The notes: generated from the letters alone by a model not told the origin. A stretch of DNA of 48,796 bases from Glycomyces arizonensis DSM 44726 (GCF_000482705.1 NZ_AXWO01000037.1:1-48796); one strand, 5' to 3'; counted from the stretch's first letter, positions 23,733 through 33,001 are shown. Program-made: numbers and translations.

Positions 23733-25274
23733 GTGACAGACCACACCGCCTCCACCAGCCCGGACCGTACTGCCGAGGCGCCCGCCGGACCGGCCGCCGC
23801 CTGGGCGGCCGCCGGTGTCATCGCGGCCGTGACCGGCTTGATCGCCGGACACCTCGCCGCCGCCCTGTTCTTGCCCCGGGCCGCCCCGCTGTCGGCGATC
23901 AGCGACGTCGTCATCGCCTTCTCCCCGCCCGAGGTCACCGAGTGGGGCATCGAGACGTTCGGCACCGCCGACAAGCCGCTGCTGCAGACCGGCATCGCCT
24001 TCGCCCTCGCCCTCGCCGGCGCCGTCGCCGGACTCGCCTGGCGCCGCGCCCCGATCGCCGGGGCCCTCATCGCCGCCGTCCTCGCGGCCGCGGGCGCCGC
24101 CGCGGCAATCACGCGGCCCGAACTGGGCGCCGCCGCGGCCCTCCCCTCGATCATCGCCGGAGCGTGGGCCGCGGCCTGCCTGCACTGGTGGGCCACCCGC
24201 GGCGCGGCGCGCGACGCGAGCGGGCGGCGCCGGTTCCTCGCGGCGGTCGCCGGGATCGGCGCGGCCGCGTTCGCCGCCACGCTGCTGGCCCGCCGGTTCG
24301 GCCCCGGCTCGGTCGAAGCCGACCGCGACGCCTTCACCGTCCCCGAACCCGACCTGCCCGCCACCGACCCCGGGCCCGGCGCCGACCTCGACGTCGCGGG
24401 CCTGGCGCCCTGGCGCACCCCCAATGGCGACTTCTACCGCATCGACACCGCCATCACCTCCCCGGCCGTCGACGTCGAGTCCTGGGAGCTGCGCGTCCAC
24501 GGCATGGTCGGGCAGGTCCGCACCTACACCTTCGACGACCTGCTCGGCCGCGAACTGATCGAACGCGACATCACCTTGTGCTGCGTCTCCAACCCCGTCG
24601 GCGGCTCCCTGGTCGGCAACGCCCGCTGGATCGGCGTCTCCCTGGCCGACCTGCTCGCCGAATCCGACCCCGACCCCGCGGCCGACCAGCTCGTCTCCCG
24701 CTCGGCCGACGGCTGGACCGCCGGCACCCCCGCCTCGATGGTCTTCGACGGCCGCGACGCGCTCATCGCCGTCGGCATGAACGGCGCGCCGCTGCCGGTC
24801 GACCACGGCTGGCCCGCCCGCATGGTCGTGCCCGGCCTGTACGGGTACGTCTCGGCCACCAAGTGGCTGGTCGACCTCGAACTGACCACGTTCGACGCCT
24901 ACGACCCGTACTGGATCGAACGCGACTGGGCTTTGCCGGCGCCGGTCCACACCGCCTCGCGCATCGATACCCCTGGGTCGAAGGCCGACGCGGGGACGGT
25001 GACCGTGGCGGGGGTCGCCTGGGCGCAGCACCGCGGCATCAGCGCCGTCGAGCTCAAAGTCGACGACGGCCCGTGGACCGCATGCGAGCTGTCCGATGTC
25101 GCCACCGACGACACGTGGCGGCAGTGGCGATACGACTGGGACGCCGAATCGGGCGACCACACCTTGACCGTCCGCGCCACCGACGGCGACGGCAGGGTGC
25201 AGACCGACGAGGTCGCGCCGCCCAAACCGTCGGGGGCGACCGGCCTCCACAATGTCAAGATCACCGTAGCGTGA
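23733..25274 (+). CDS. Membrane-bound molybdopterin sulfite-oxidase-like enzyme
   Basis: The 513-residue protein has four to five N-terminal membrane segments (about 20-45, 85-105, 110-130, 140-155, 170-190) followed by a periplasm-facing molybdopterin domain. The cofactor-binding Cys lies in TLCCVSNPVGG (about residues 283-284), followed by ARWIGVSLADLL, LPVDHGWPARMVVPGLYGYVSATKW and a C-terminal Mo-co dimerisation domain (VAWAQHRGISAVELKVDDGPW). The family oxidises sulfite or reduces sulfoxides. The true substrate and electron partner are unknown. GTG 23733 follows GGAAGG closely. It is on the same strand, 63 bp after the dynamin operon. Confidence 0.88.
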   Translation: MTDHTASTSPDRTAEAPAGPAAAWAAAGVIAAVTGLIAGHLAAALFLPRAAPLSAISDVVIAFSPPEVTEWGIETFGTADKPLLQTGIAFALALAGAVAGLAWRRAPIAGALIAAVLAAAGAAAAITRPELGAAAALPSIIAGAWAAACLHWWATRGAARDASGRRRFLAAVAGIGAAAFAATLLARRFGPGSVEADRDAFTVPEPDLPATDPGPGADLDVAGLAPWRTPNGDFYRIDTAITSPAVDVESWELRVHGMVGQVRTYTFDDLLGRELIERDITLCCVSNPVGGSLVGNARWIGVSLADLLAESDPDPAADQLVSRSADGWTAGTPASMVFDGRDALIAVGMNGAPLPVDHGWPARMVVPGLYGYVSATKWLVDLELTTFDAYDPYWIERDWALPAPVHTASRIDTPGSKADAGTVTVAGVAWAQHRGISAVELKVDDGPWTACELSDVATDDTWRQWRYDWDAESGDHTLTVRATDGDGRVQTDEVAPPKPSGATGLHNVKITVA

Positions 25275-25402
25275 ATTTCTTGGACCTGGCGGCACCAAAA
25301 AAGGCGGACCGGCGGTAGATTGGCTCCATTACCGTCGACTCGGCGCGGCCAGGCCCCTCACTTCCGCGTCGACCCATCCCCGTACGACCGACCGGGAGCC
25401 GT

Positions 25403-26671
25403 GTGGTGAACGAACCAGACCACTACCGCATCCTCGGGGTGAGCCCGGAGGCCCCGCGTGGCGAGATCCAGGCCGCCTACCGGCGCCGCCTGAGGGAGAC
25501 CCACCCCGACCGCGGCGGCGACGAGGGCGCCTTCCACCAGGTCCAGGCGGCCTGGGAGACGCTCTCGCATCCGGGGCTGCGCCGCGAGTACGACCTGCTG
25601 CGGTTCGGGCGCCGCGCCGCCAAGCGGTACGGGCGGGCCGCGGCCCGGCCCTCGCACCGCAAGGTCCGCGGCTGGACCGTCAGGCCCGACACGGCTCATA
25701 CCGCCTCGGCCGATCGGGGTCCCGGTGCGCTCGTGGCCGTCCCCTGGCATGCGCGGCTGCAACGCCGCCGCACCACCACTAAACCTTCACTGTGGACAGA
25801 AATGGCGGGACTGGGGGCCCTGTTCGCGCTGTGGGTCGTCGCCGGGTTCGCCTTCTGCGCCGCCGCGCTCGACACCGGTGCGCCGCTGCCGATCCGGGCC
25901 CTGGCGATCCCCATCGCCCTGGGGTGGGCGATCGCCGTCCTCACCCATGTCGCGCGCGCTCGCCGCACCGCCCCCCACGCCCCGCCGCCGGTGCCCAAGA
26001 CCCGCATCGCCCTCGCCGTCCTGTTCGGCGCCGCCGCGGTCTGGTCGGCCGGGCCCGGCTCCTGGCTGGGCTGGTGGCTGGCGGTGTTCGCGCTGTGCGG
26101 CGCGGCCCTGATCTGGCCGGTGCGGCGCGTGCGCTGGGCGGGGGCCTTGCGCCGTTCGGTCGGCGCGGCCCTGCGCGAGTTCAACGCGTTCGGCCCGGCC
26201 GGCACCCGCCCCAAGGCCGACCGGCCCACCGGACGGCTGCTGCGCGAAGTGCTGACGAACCTGCCCGCCGCTCGATTGTTCGTGTCGCTGCCGGCCACCG
26301 AGTCGGTGCGCGTGCCGCACGCGATCGTGTGCGGCGACCGGCTCGCGCTGCTGTGCGCCCCGGTCGGGCGCGAGGTCGGCGACGCCGACGCCGACAACCT
26401 CGCCGCCGCCGTCGAGCGGATCGGGGCCGAACTGCCCGGCGCCCACGTCCACGGCTGGGTGCTGTGGCCGACCCTCCCCGAACAGGGCCCGACCACACTC
26501 GACGGCGGCGTGGACGATGCCGCCGTCGCCACTGCCGCGGCCGACATCGGCCTGTGGCTGGCCGACGGCGGCGGCCACTACGACCTGCCGGTGCTCCAGT
26601 CGCTGCGCCTGCGGCTGGCCGCCGTCCCCGCGCAGCGCTCGGCCTCGCGCGCCCCCGCCGTGCGCGCGTGA
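25403..26671 (+). CDS. Membrane J-domain (DnaJ-like) protein
   Basis: The 422-residue protein begins with a J domain (about 5-65) carrying the Hsp70-activating HPD motif in RETHPDRGGDEGAF. A basic linker is followed by four hydrophobic segments between about 130 and 240, and a C-terminal soluble domain of about 180 residues with no recognised fold (VPHAIVCGDRLALLCAPVG, HVHGWVLWPTLPEQ). The start is GTG 25403; GTG 25406 is equally possible. J proteins recruit Hsp70 chaperones. The membrane GrpE-like protein about 4 kb upstream makes a membrane chaperone function plausible. Confidence 0.82.
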   Translation: MVNEPDHYRILGVSPEAPRGEIQAAYRRRLRETHPDRGGDEGAFHQVQAAWETLSHPGLRREYDLLRFGRRAAKRYGRAAARPSHRKVRGWTVRPDTAHTASADRGPGALVAVPWHARLQRRRTTTKPSLWTEMAGLGALFALWVVAGFAFCAAALDTGAPLPIRALAIPIALGWAIAVLTHVARARRTAPHAPPPVPKTRIALAVLFGAAAVWSAGPGSWLGWWLAVFALCGAALIWPVRRVRWAGALRRSVGAALREFNAFGPAGTRPKADRPTGRLLREVLTNLPAARLFVSLPATESVRVPHAIVCGDRLALLCAPVGREVGDADADNLAAAVERIGAELPGAHVHGWVLWPTLPEQGPTTLDGGVDDAAVATAAADIGLWLADGGGHYDLPVLQSLRLRLAAVPAQRSASRAPAVRA

Positions 26672-26701
26672 CCGAACGCACGGGCCACTGTGGGCCCGAA
26701 G

Positions 26702-26743
26702 TGAGCACTGAAATGAGTACTGTGTGCCTGGATGAGTACAGTG
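26702..26743 (+). promoter_or_regulatory. Direct repeats in the siderophore operon leader
   Basis: Nine-base units of the form TGAGYACWG occur at 26702-26710, 26714-26722 and 26733-26741; the last two lie in the matching 12-mers ATGAGTACTGTG and ATGAGTACAGTG. They lie just upstream of the preferred start at 26753. No classical iron-box (DtxR/IdeR) palindrome is seen. They may be an operator, or a chance duplication of a start region. Confidence 0.4.
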
Positions 26744-26752
26744 CAAGGCGAT

Positions 26753-28111
26753 ATGAACGCCATCCGCCGCGCTGACGCGATCGTCGCCGACCGCTTGCGC
26801 CTGGCCGCCGCACGCGAACACCTCCCGGCCCCCGACCGCGCTGCTTCGGCCGCTGAGGCGGCCGCGGCGGTCAGCGCCGGATCGGCCCACGCGGCCCGCT
26901 TCGCCTCCGAGATCGATGCGGCCGTGACTGGGACCGCGCTCGCCCTCGACGCCGCCGAGGCGCACCCGGCCGAGGTGTGGGCGCACGCCCGGGCCGCGCA
27001 CGCCGACCCGACCGTGTGGTTCGAGCAGGCCGTCGTCCTCGGCCACCCCGTCCACCCGCTGGCCCGCTCCCGCGGGGTCCTCGACGCATCGCAGATCCGG
27101 GCGTTCGCGCCCGAGCACCGGCCCCGCATCGCCTTGGGCCTGTACCGCGTCGACGGCCTGCGCGCGGGTCCCGACTGGCCGGTGCGCGATGAGGTCGGCC
27201 CGCTGCTGCCGCTCCACCCTTGGCAGGCCGAACGCCACCGCCTCGGCTCGCCCGCAGCCTCGTGGGACGGTGCGGCGCCGTTGACGAGCCTGCGCACGAT
27301 CGCGACCGGCCGGTGGCACGTCAAATGCGCCGTCGACCTCCAGCTGACCTCCGCGGTCCGCCACGTCTCGCCCGCTGCGGTCCACAACGGACCAATATTG
27401 TCGGCGCGGCTCGCCGCCCCCGCCGCCCGCTGCGGCATCACCCTCCTGCCCGAGACCGCCGCCGCCGTCCACGGGCCGGACGGCCCCCGCAGCGACCTGG
27501 CCGCGATCCTCCGCCCCGCCCCCCACACCCTCGCCGGCGACCGGATCGCGCCGGTGGCGGCCCTGGCCGAGCCGTGCCCGGCCACCGGCCGCCCCATCGC
27601 CGCCGCCATCGCAGGAGGTGAGCTCGACCGCTGGTGGGCTGCCCTGGTCGACGTCGTCTGCGCGCCGCTGCGGCTGTTCGCGGCCACCGGCGCCGCCTTG
27701 GAGGCCCACGGCCAGAACACCCTCGTCGCCTTCGACACCGCGGGGCGCCCGGCCCGTCTGGTCTACCGCGACCTCGGCGGCGTCCGCGTCCCCGACCCGG
27801 GCCGTGTCCTGCATGGCGCGATCGGCTGCGACGACGAGGCCGAACGCGCCCGCAAACTCATCGCCGCCCTCTTCCCCACCACCCTGACCGCCCTCGTCGA
27901 GGCCCTCGCCGACTGGACCGGCACCGATCCCGGCCGGTGGTGGAAGACCGTCGCCGCCGCATCCCGCGACGTCGCCGCCGCATCGCCCGCGCTCGCCGCC
28001 GCCTTGTTCGCGCCCACGTGGCCGATCAAGGCCACCACCGCGATGCGCCTGGCCGACGACCCGCTCACCGACATCTGGGCCCGCGTCGGCAATCCGCTGG
28101 CGGACGCGTGA
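26753..28111 (+). CDS. IucA/IucC-family siderophore synthetase (first)
   Basis: NRPS-independent siderophore synthetases join citrate or related acids to amines using ATP. This 452-residue protein has the family motifs GHPVHPLARSR (about 95), LPLHPWQ, HVKCAVDLQLTSAVRHVS and EAHGQNTLVAFD, then RDLGGVRV. It is shorter than typical members (about 580), mainly at the N terminus. ATG 26753 is chosen over ATG 26732 because AAGG lies just upstream and the longer form would include the repeat motifs. The stop overlaps the next synthetase start. With the following two genes it forms a minimal siderophore operon. Confidence 0.87.
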   Translation: MNAIRRADAIVADRLRLAAAREHLPAPDRAASAAEAAAAVSAGSAHAARFASEIDAAVTGTALALDAAEAHPAEVWAHARAAHADPTVWFEQAVVLGHPVHPLARSRGVLDASQIRAFAPEHRPRIALGLYRVDGLRAGPDWPVRDEVGPLLPLHPWQAERHRLGSPAASWDGAAPLTSLRTIATGRWHVKCAVDLQLTSAVRHVSPAAVHNGPILSARLAAPAARCGITLLPETAAAVHGPDGPRSDLAAILRPAPHTLAGDRIAPVAALAEPCPATGRPIAAAIAGGELDRWWAALVDVVCAPLRLFAATGAALEAHGQNTLVAFDTAGRPARLVYRDLGGVRVPDPGRVLHGAIGCDDEAERARKLIAALFPTTLTALVEALADWTGTDPGRWWKTVAAASRDVAAASPALAAALFAPTWPIKATTAMRLADDPLTDIWARVGNPLADA

Positions 28112-29634
28112 ACCTCACCGCGAAGATCCTCGCCGCCGCATGGAGAGAGAACCTCGCCGATCTGCGGACCCGCCCCTCGCCCTTCCCGTTCACCGCCCGC
28201 GAAGGCGCGTTCAATCAGCTCACCGTCACCGACACCCCGGACATCGGACCGGCCGAGGCCCTGGAGGCGATCCTCGGCGAAAGCGCCCCGGGCCACTTGG
28301 CCGCCGAGCTCGCCTCCGCCGAGGCCGGGCACGCCATCGCCGCCGTCCGCGGCGAGCGGCGCCGCCACCATCTTGCGGCCCTCGCCGCCCGCACCGGCGC
28401 CGCCTCACTGGCCCGGCTCCTCGCCTCGTGCGAACGCGACGCCGATGCCACCGCCCGCCTCCTGGAGACCCTCGCTACCGACGGCCACCAGCTCCACCCG
28501 TGCGCCCGCACCCGCCTCGGCTGGCAGGCCGCGGATTTCACCCGGTTCGACGTCGAGACGCCCCGCCCGGTCGGTGTGCGGCTCCTGGCCGACCCGACCG
28601 GGCTCCTGGCCCGCTCGGGCACCGACTTCCGCGACCACGCGATGCTCACCGGCCTCGACCTGCCCGACCCGGTCGTCCCGGTCCACCCCTGGCAGCTCGA
28701 ACACCGGATCCTCCCGGCCCACCGTCGCCTGTTCGACACCGGCCGCCTGCGCCTGCTCGATACCGTCGTCCCGGCCTGGCCGACCGCCGCCGTCCGCACC
28801 CTCTGCGGAGCGAAGCGCCCCGGCCACCTCAAACTCGCGCTCGGCATCCACATCACCTCCACCAGGCGCGACATCTCACCGGCGACCGCGCAGCTCGCGC
28901 CCGCCCTCACCGCCGCACTCGCCCGCCTCATCGAAGGCGACAAGACGCACGCGATCGCCGCCGACCGGTCCGGGGCCTGGCTGCCCGGCTCGCGCGACCT
29001 CACCGCGATCGCCCGCGCCCCCTTGGGCGAGGCCGCCCCGCCGGGGACGGTCGTGGTCCCCGCCTCGGCGCTGTGCACGACCTCCCCGGTCACCGGCCTC
29101 GCCCTCGCCGCCGAGTACGCCCACTGGGCCGGCGGCGCCGAGGACTGGATCCGCTCCTATGCGGCCCTGGTGGTCCCGCCCGTGCTGCGCCTGGCCGCCC
29201 ACGCCGGGATCGGCCTCGAAGCACACCTGCAGAACAGCCTGATCGCCTTCGACGGGCCTGTGCCGGTCCGGCTCATCACCCGCGACCTGGGCGGCGTGCG
29301 CCTGCACCGCCCCGACCTGCCCTTCGACCTCGACCTGCCCGACGGCAGCCCCGTCGCCGCCTCCGGCCGGGCGGCCGTGCGCGCGAAAGTGGCCTATACG
29401 CTGTTCCAGAACCAGCTGGCCGCGATCGTCACCGTCCTGGCCCGCGACTGCGGGCTGGACGAGCACCGGTTCTGGGCCGACCTGGCCGACCTCGTCGCCG
29501 GACTCGACCTGCCCGAGGCCGACCGCGACGCCTACCTGGCCGAACGGATGCCGACCAAGGCGCTGCTGACGATGCGGCTCCATCCCGGAACGGAGGCCGA
29601 GACATGGGTGGACAACCCCCTGCACCGCAGCTGA
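28108..29634 (+). CDS. IucA/IucC-family siderophore synthetase (second)
   Basis: The 508-residue protein carries DGHQLHPCARTRLGW, VHPWQLEHRIL, LKLALGIHITSTRRDIS, EAHLQNSLIAFDG and RDLGGVRLH, the ATP- and substrate-binding motifs of the family. The GTG start at 28108 overlaps the previous stop by three bases. It ends 31 bp after the start of the decarboxylase gene, so all three genes form one coupled unit. Two synthetases with a decarboxylase recall the staphyloferrin B (SbnC/E/F with SbnH) and vibrioferrin pathways. The exact product cannot be read from sequence. Confidence 0.88.
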   Translation: MNLTAKILAAAWRENLADLRTRPSPFPFTAREGAFNQLTVTDTPDIGPAEALEAILGESAPGHLAAELASAEAGHAIAAVRGERRRHHLAALAARTGAASLARLLASCERDADATARLLETLATDGHQLHPCARTRLGWQAADFTRFDVETPRPVGVRLLADPTGLLARSGTDFRDHAMLTGLDLPDPVVPVHPWQLEHRILPAHRRLFDTGRLRLLDTVVPAWPTAAVRTLCGAKRPGHLKLALGIHITSTRRDISPATAQLAPALTAALARLIEGDKTHAIAADRSGAWLPGSRDLTAIARAPLGEAAPPGTVVVPASALCTTSPVTGLALAAEYAHWAGGAEDWIRSYAALVVPPVLRLAAHAGIGLEAHLQNSLIAFDGPVPVRLITRDLGGVRLHRPDLPFDLDLPDGSPVAASGRAAVRAKVAYTLFQNQLAAIVTVLARDCGLDEHRFWADLADLVAGLDLPEADRDAYLAERMPTKALLTMRLHPGTEAETWVDNPLHRS

Positions 29635-30773
29635 GCGGCGTGGCCGACTTCGCCCGCCACCTGCCCTCCCCGGCGTGCGCCTGGATCTACTCGCCCGCCC
29701 GCCTGACCGACCGGCTCGATCGCCTCCGCGCCGCCCTGGAGGGCCACACGATCCTGTACGCCATGAAGGCCTGCGCCAACCCGGCGGTCCTGGCCGCCGC
29801 CGTCGAGCGCGCCGACGGCATCGAGTGCGCCTCGGCCGGGGAGATCGCCCAGGCCCTCGACGCCGGGGCGAGTCGCCTGGCATTCTCCGGCCCGGCCAAG
29901 ACCGGCCGCGACTTCGCCCGCGCCGCCGAGACCGAGGCGGACCTGTGCGTCCACGTCGAGACGCTCCACGAGCTCGACGGCCTGGCCGAGGCCGGATACG
30001 CCGGGCCGGTCGCGCTGCGCGTCAACCGCGGCCGCCCCCTGCCCGGCAGCCACCGCATGACCGGGACGGCGACCCCGTTCGGCATCGACCCCGGCGAGGT
30101 GGCGGCCGCGGCCGCCCATGCGGCCGGTCTGGGCCTGGACGTGACCGGCTTCCACCTCCACGCCGTCTCCAACTGCCTGGACGCCCTCGCCTACGCCGAC
30201 CACGTCACCGGATCGGTCGCCTGGGCGCGCCGCACCGCCGAGGCGACCGGCATCGACCTGCGCTATGTGAACGTCGGCGGCGGCCTGGGCGCCGACCCGC
30301 GGGGCGAGACGATCGACCTCGATGCGCTCGCGGACGGCTTGGCCGGGCTGGACACCGGCGGTGTCGAGCTCGTGTTCGAGCCCGGCCGGTACCTCGCGGC
30401 CGCCGCCGGCTGGTACCTCGCCGAGGTCGTCGACCTCAAGACGGTCGCCGGGCAGGCCTTCGCGCTGGTTCGCGGCGGGATCCACCATTTCCGCCTCCCG
30501 GCCGCCTGGGGCTACTCCCACCCGTTCACCGTCGTCCCCACCGGCCACTGGGACCATCCTTGGCCCCGCACCCGCTTCGACGACGTCGAGATCCGCGTGT
30601 GCGGCGAGCTGTGCACGCCCCGCGACGTCCTCAACGCCGCTCAGCGGGTCGATTCGATCGCGGTGGGCGACCGGCTCCTGTTCGGCAACGCCGGCGCCTA
30701 CGGCTGGGAGATCTCCCACGACCGGTTCCTCGACCACCAAAGGCCCCTGCAGGTCGTCATCGACGGCGCCTGA
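29604..30773 (+). CDS. PLP-dependent decarboxylase (alanine-racemase fold), siderophore biosynthesis
   Basis: The 389-residue fold-type III enzyme has the PLP lysine at about K55 (ILYAMKACANP), a GFHLHAVSN segment, VNVGGGLG phosphate-binding loop, FEPGRYLAA, CGELCTPRDVL and the C-terminal GAYGWEIS. This matches the Orn/DAP/Arg decarboxylase-2 family, which in NIS operons (SbnH-like) decarboxylates a citryl-amino-acid intermediate or an amino acid. ATG 29604 has CGGAGG seven bases upstream and lies inside the end of the second synthetase. No exporter or receptor gene is adjacent in the window. Confidence 0.87.
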   Translation: MGGQPPAPQLSGVADFARHLPSPACAWIYSPARLTDRLDRLRAALEGHTILYAMKACANPAVLAAAVERADGIECASAGEIAQALDAGASRLAFSGPAKTGRDFARAAETEADLCVHVETLHELDGLAEAGYAGPVALRVNRGRPLPGSHRMTGTATPFGIDPGEVAAAAAHAAGLGLDVTGFHLHAVSNCLDALAYADHVTGSVAWARRTAEATGIDLRYVNVGGGLGADPRGETIDLDALADGLAGLDTGGVELVFEPGRYLAAAAGWYLAEVVDLKTVAGQAFALVRGGIHHFRLPAAWGYSHPFTVVPTGHWDHPWPRTRFDDVEIRVCGELCTPRDVLNAAQRVDSIAVGDRLLFGNAGAYGWEISHDRFLDHQRPLQVVIDGA

Positions 30774-30962
30774 GCGGCGCCCGCACCCGGGTCTACCATG
30801 AGATACCGGCGCCGAGCGGTGCGCCGCACCCGGATTGCCACGGTATTGCCCACTGCGGCTCACCATTCCGGGCGCACTACGGCGGGTCGGGTGGCGCACA
30901 TCACGTGCCACATGACAATCTAAGAGCCTCTGAGATCCCCCTTCTCCTTTTGAGGAGCAGTC

Positions 30963-32234
30963 ATGCCCAACAAGCGTCACGCCCGTAAGACGCACCGGGA
31001 CGCGGCGCGGCTGGCCTCGGCGGGCAACCACCGGACCGCCCTGACCGGCTACCACCGCGCCGCCGCCGAATACCGCGCCCATCTCAAGACCCACGGCGGC
31101 GACGACGCCGCCCGAGGGGAACTGGCCGAGCTCCTCGAGCACATCGCCGACGCCGAGCACGCCCTGGGCGACCACGCCCGCGGCGCCGCGGCCCTGACCG
31201 AACGCCTCGTCCACTTGAGAGAGCTCGACCGGCCCCGCACGTTGATCGCCGTCGCCGAGCTCGACCTGGCCGAGGCGCACCTGCGGGCCGGGCACCTGCT
31301 GAGCGCCGCCGTGCGCGGCGACGACGCCGTCCGCTCCTATGACCGGCGCGATGCGGCCGATCCGGCCTCCTCCGAGTTCGGGCACCTGGCCGCCGCCCTG
31401 GCCCGCAACGCCCGCATCCTCCACCGCACCGCCGACCCCGACCTCGCCGTCGGCGCCGCCGACCAGGCCGCCCGCATGATCCTGGCGATGCCCGACGAGA
31501 TCGAGGACACCGCCCGCCTGGACTACCTGCGCGACGTGCTGGGGCTGGCGGTCGAGCTGCACACCGCCGCGGGCCGGGCCGCCTATGCCCGTTCGGCCGC
31601 TTCGCTGCTGGCCAAGCACTTCCCCGACGCCGGGCCCGCTGCCGCGGTGGGCGGGCCGCCGTTGACGCTGCGGGCCGCTTTGACCGCGGCGGGCCGACTC
31701 GGCGCCTTCGCCGATGCGAACCTGATCGACCGGCTGTGCCCCGACCCGGTCGCGCACGACGCCCCGCCGGCGGTCTCGGCGCGATGCGACCCCGGCCTGG
31801 CCCCCGTCGCGCTCCACGCCGTCGCCGTGGCCGTGGACGACCTGCGCTCCTCGCATCCGGCGCTGGCGTGGCGGATGGCCACCGAGATCCACTATCTGCT
31901 CTCGGCGGCCGACCGGGAGGGCGAGCGGAACCTGCGGCTGAACTTCCGCGACCACGGCCCGGTGTGGCTGGGGATGCTCATGGCCTTGACCGACGCGGTC
32001 GCCCGCCGCCCGAACCTCGCCGCCGACCTGGCCGGGGTCTTGGCCGAGCTGCTGGAGCGGCTGCGCTCGCGCCATGCGGCCGACGGGGTGCTGGTGGCCG
32101 CGGCGATGAAGTTCATCGAGGTCTACGGGCCGCGCCGTTTACTGCGCCGCGGCGGGCCGCGATGCGCGGCCCGCCGGTGTCGCTATGCGGTCAGGTGCTC
32201 CTCGGCCCAGGCGTGCATGGCGTCCCGCAGGTAG
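30963..32234 (+). CDS. Helical-repeat (TPR-like) protein of unknown function
   Basis: The 423-residue protein begins very basic (MPNKRHARKTHRDAARLASAG) and continues as paired amphipathic helices with Ala/Leu/Arg spacing typical of tetratricopeptide-type repeats (HRTALTGYHRAAAEYRAHL, GELAELLEHIADAEHALGDHARGAAALTERL, and more). There is no signal peptide or catalytic motif. GAGGAG precedes the ATG. The 3' end overlaps the convergent MerR gene by about 50 bases; its last 30 residues are Arg/Cys-rich and unlike the body, so an older stop may have been lost. No family recognised beyond the repeat type. Confidence 0.65.
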   Translation: MPNKRHARKTHRDAARLASAGNHRTALTGYHRAAAEYRAHLKTHGGDDAARGELAELLEHIADAEHALGDHARGAAALTERLVHLRELDRPRTLIAVAELDLAEAHLRAGHLLSAAVRGDDAVRSYDRRDAADPASSEFGHLAAALARNARILHRTADPDLAVGAADQAARMILAMPDEIEDTARLDYLRDVLGLAVELHTAAGRAAYARSAASLLAKHFPDAGPAAAVGGPPLTLRAALTAAGRLGAFADANLIDRLCPDPVAHDAPPAVSARCDPGLAPVALHAVAVAVDDLRSSHPALAWRMATEIHYLLSAADREGERNLRLNFRDHGPVWLGMLMALTDAVARRPNLAADLAGVLAELLERLRSRHAADGVLVAAAMKFIEVYGPRRLLRRGGPRCAARRCRYAVRCSSAQACMASRR

Positions 32235-32947
32235 AGCGCCAGGCCCGCGGCGACGGCCTCGTAGGTCTCGTTGAAGCGTGGGTCGTCGGTGTAGAGCGTC
32301 CCGAGCTCCTTGTACGCCTCGGCGGTCGGCAGGCGCCCCCACAGCCGCTCCATGAGCCGGTAGTGGTCGGCGATGACGGCCGCGACGTCGCCGTCGCCGA
32401 CGCCTCGGCCTTGGGCGAGGAGGGCGGCCAGGCGGCGGTTGAGCGAGTCGAACTCGGCCGGGATCGCCGCGCGTTCCTCGCGGGTCATCTCCCGCATGAT
32501 GGTGTAGGCCTGCTCGACGGCCGCTTGGCCCCAGCGGCGGCGCGCTTCGGCGTCGTATTCGGATTGGCGGTGGGCGTCGAGTCCTTCGAACCAGGTTTCG
32601 GGTGCCATGGGTTGGCCTCCTTCGAGTTGTCGGATGGTGGCATCGACGCTGGAGGCGAGGCGGTCGAGGCGTCGGCGTTCCTCGGCGAGCCAGTCGGCGT
32701 GGCGGCGCAGGGCCTCGGTGGTGTCCAGGCCGCCGTCGAGGATGTCGCCGATGGTGCCCAGGGCGAGCCCGAGGCGCCGCAGCAGCAGGATCTGCTGGAG
32801 GCGCAGCAGTTCGTCCTGGCCGTAGTGGCGCAGGCCCCCGTGGCCGACCTCGGCGGGTTCGAGCAGTCCGATCGCGTCGTAGTGGCGCAGGGTGCGGGCC
32901 GAGACTCCGGCCAGTTTCGACACCTCGGCGGTCGACCAGGTTCGCAT
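32183..32947 (-). CDS. TipA-like MerR regulator with TipAS ligand domain
   Basis: The 254-residue protein has an N-terminal MerR winged helix (STAEVSKLAGVSARTLRHYDAIGLL), a dimerisation coiled coil (about 70-115), and a C-terminal TipAS domain (about 130-250; AYTIMREMTREERAAI, MERLWGRLPTAEAYKELG, DPRFNETYEAVAAGLALYLRDAMHAWAEEHL). In Streptomyces TipAL this domain binds thiopeptide antibiotics and activates transcription. A palindrome and promoter lie directly upstream, suggesting autoregulation. No resistance or exporter gene is adjacent. Confidence 0.9.
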   Translation of the reverse strand: MRTWSTAEVSKLAGVSARTLRHYDAIGLLEPAEVGHGGLRHYGQDELLRLQQILLLRRLGLALGTIGDILDGGLDTTEALRRHADWLAEERRRLDRLASSVDATIRQLEGGQPMAPETWFEGLDAHRQSEYDAEARRRWGQAAVEQAYTIMREMTREERAAIPAEFDSLNRRLAALLAQGRGVGDGDVAAVIADHYRLMERLWGRLPTAEAYKELGTLYTDDPRFNETYEAVAAGLALYLRDAMHAWAEEHLTA

Positions 32948-32987
32948 CGGCTTCCTTTCTCGTCGATGTGCCTTCGACGCTAGAAGC

Positions 32988-33001
32988 TGACGCTACGTCA
33001 A
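32988..33001 (-). promoter_or_regulatory. Palindrome and -35 region of the MerR gene
   Basis: TGACG-CTA-CGTCA is a 5+5 palindrome at 32988-33000. On the minus strand it overlaps a TTGACG -35 element (33001-32996), about 50 bp before the ATG. MerR activators bind such dyads between -35 and -10 elements, so self-regulation is likely. Confidence 0.45.

Noticed and set aside
26732..26752. An upstream ATG as the start of the first siderophore synthetase
   Set aside because: It has no ribosome-binding site and lies in the repeat motif, whereas ATG 26753 has AAGG directly upstream.
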